DNA of 64,000 nt from Pyrenophora tritici-repentis (lineage: Eukaryota > Ascomycota > Dothideomycetes > Pleosporales > Pleosporaceae): contig NC_089392.1 of assembly GCF_003171515.1 (NCBI RefSeq), forward strand, positions 1,054,001 through 1,118,000. The letters run 5' to 3'. The notes under the pieces were generated by a model, which made no database searches, was not told where the DNA came from, and saw only the letters and a program-made list of their open reading frames with translations. Of this stretch, positions 63,010 through 64,000 are shown in pieces. The stretch's first letter is position 1. Every line of letters begins with the position of its first letter. A program made the translations under genes and the position numbers.

Positions 63010-64000
63010 GATCCCTCTACTCGGATTGACAGCTTGTTGCTTTCGATGAAACGTTCTAACGCGCGATTTGGTGTTGCTTTCGTGAATGCGTCCGCGGGTT
63101 GTCCTCTCCGTTGATCCAGCGGATCTCAGTGATCTCGCGACGCTCGTATGACTGCCGAAGCGCCATGATGTCGATCATCAGTCGCTTCTCAGCAGTTGTT
63201 CCGAGTTTGACGAGGCATTCATACAAGGAGTATGAATCCGTACACACAATAAGTGGGATCGGTGGTAGACCTAGGCGTCCTGTAATTATCTTGAGGGTTG
63301 TTAGGATAGCGATAGCGATGTCGACACCGCTAACCATGCCGTACGTTTCTGAGGCAAGAACGCTCCGGGTAACGCGTTTGCATTTGGTCGAACTCCAATG
63401 GATTACGTTACCACGAATATCAAACGTGCTGTCTTGTCGACTCGACTCATTCGCAAGGATAAGTAGGTACCCTAGCTGTGAGCTAAGGTCTTGGTTGTTC
63501 GCGAAGGATCCGTCTGTGAACACTACCAGCTTTGCTGTAGCGAGGTCGAGAGGACGTATCGCAGGCCTCGTTGTATGCTCTCAGATTGCCACTGCAGCCG
63601 GCGGTTAAGCTTCACGTATTCTGTGTCCTTAGGTTGTTGTATTTGCGCAGCCGCGGAAAGATCGAACGATGCTTCAGGTTGGCATATCGACGCAATGTAC
63701 GCCCACGCGCGCGCTGCTCCATGTACTTCTGTGCTCGGTTTGCTGCCTTCGGATCAATGATTTCGATCTTGGCACCTTGTCCCTTCTGCGTAAGTAGAAT
63801 CGTGTCTCCGCGCAACGTTAGAGTACATCCGTTGAACTCGAGTGATACTTCTTTGGACAGTCTCTCCTTGGGCTTAGCTCGAAAATTGGCTTTCTGGAGC
63901 GCAGCGTCTTCTGCACCAGAGAATGCAGGCGTCCCAATCGCGAGAGTATCGTCTGTCTGCAGGCCCACTATTCCAAACGCTTCCCGTCTCCCGTTCGTGA
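63010..64000 (-). pseudogene. copia family A RT and RNase H, second copy, broken
   Basis: The minus strand repeats the RT end and RNase H of the element at 1-3199 almost base for base. It shares the one-base loss before the conserved ending (GEDNPRTHSRK). It has two further one-base losses of its own: near 63555 (CGTCCTCTCG against CGTCCCTCTCG at about 2340) and near 63705 (GTGGGCG against GTGGCGCG at about 2190). The pieces are 63523-63056 (TDGSFANN to the end) and 63968-63612 (QTDDTL onwards). The upstream part is beyond the window. Confidence 0.9.

Overview
The window is nuclear DNA of a filamentous ascomycete, most likely a dothideomycete close to the Pleosporales. Evidence: introns of about 47-117 nt with GTRNGT donors and CTAAY-type branch sites; a fungal Zn2Cys6 regulator; Fyv7, Atos-like and rhodanese genes in fungal form; and fungal Tad-type LINE, copia, gypsy, Fot1/pogo and hAT elements. 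Several elements carry C-to-T changes at CpA, the signature of repeat-induced point mutation (RIP). The order-level placement rests on remembered similarity of element families and is an inference.

Layout. 1-3199: 3' part of a copia retrotransposon (family A) with its 3' LTR. 3209-8870: LINE on the minus strand, ORFs broken. 9248-12776: three fused relics (5'-truncated LINE, gypsy RT/RNase H piece, pogo transposase with a nonsense codon and two catalytic Asp-to-Asn changes). 13196-14174: NLR-like gene fragment split by twin MITEs. 14560-22844: sparse genes (BTB protein, CxC-finger protein, kinase-like protein, 83-residue Cys-rich protein) around a DDE transposase relic. 23580-27697: LINE ORF1 relic, a MITE and simple repeats.

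27698-43030 is the gene-rich core: HMG-box protein, JmjC-like protein with a solo LTR in its apparent intron, mitochondrial rhodanese, a 404-bp MITE, Atos-like protein with a frameshift at a CA repeat, Fyv7-like ribosome-biogenesis factor, a LINE tail, and a complete six-exon ABCB multidrug transporter. A 194-bp solo LTR lies in sense orientation 30 bp upstream of the transporter start codon.

43255-55580: a four-exon Cys-rich gene between two inverted LTRs of one family; a copia 5' end with a primer site that looks complementary to an initiator-tRNA half; its gag cut by a RIP-damaged hAT, itself cut by a nearly intact Fot1-like element (44-bp inverted repeats, TA duplication); a zinc-knuckle ORF with three W-x2-C-x4-C-x2-H modules; a solo LTR with a perfect 5-bp duplication; and a 3.1-kb hAT with a single nonsense codon. 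56276-58859 is a many-exon Zn2Cys6 regulator whose zinc cluster is spread over three exons. 59431-64000 returns to relics (solo LTR, Fot1-like pseudogene, minisatellite) and ends in a second family-A copia copy, inverted relative to the first.

Overall this is a host gene island embedded in nested repeats. No metabolic cluster is evident. The most consequential interactions are of transposons with host genes: LTR in the transporter promoter, LTR in the JmjC intron, MITEs in the NLR-like relic.
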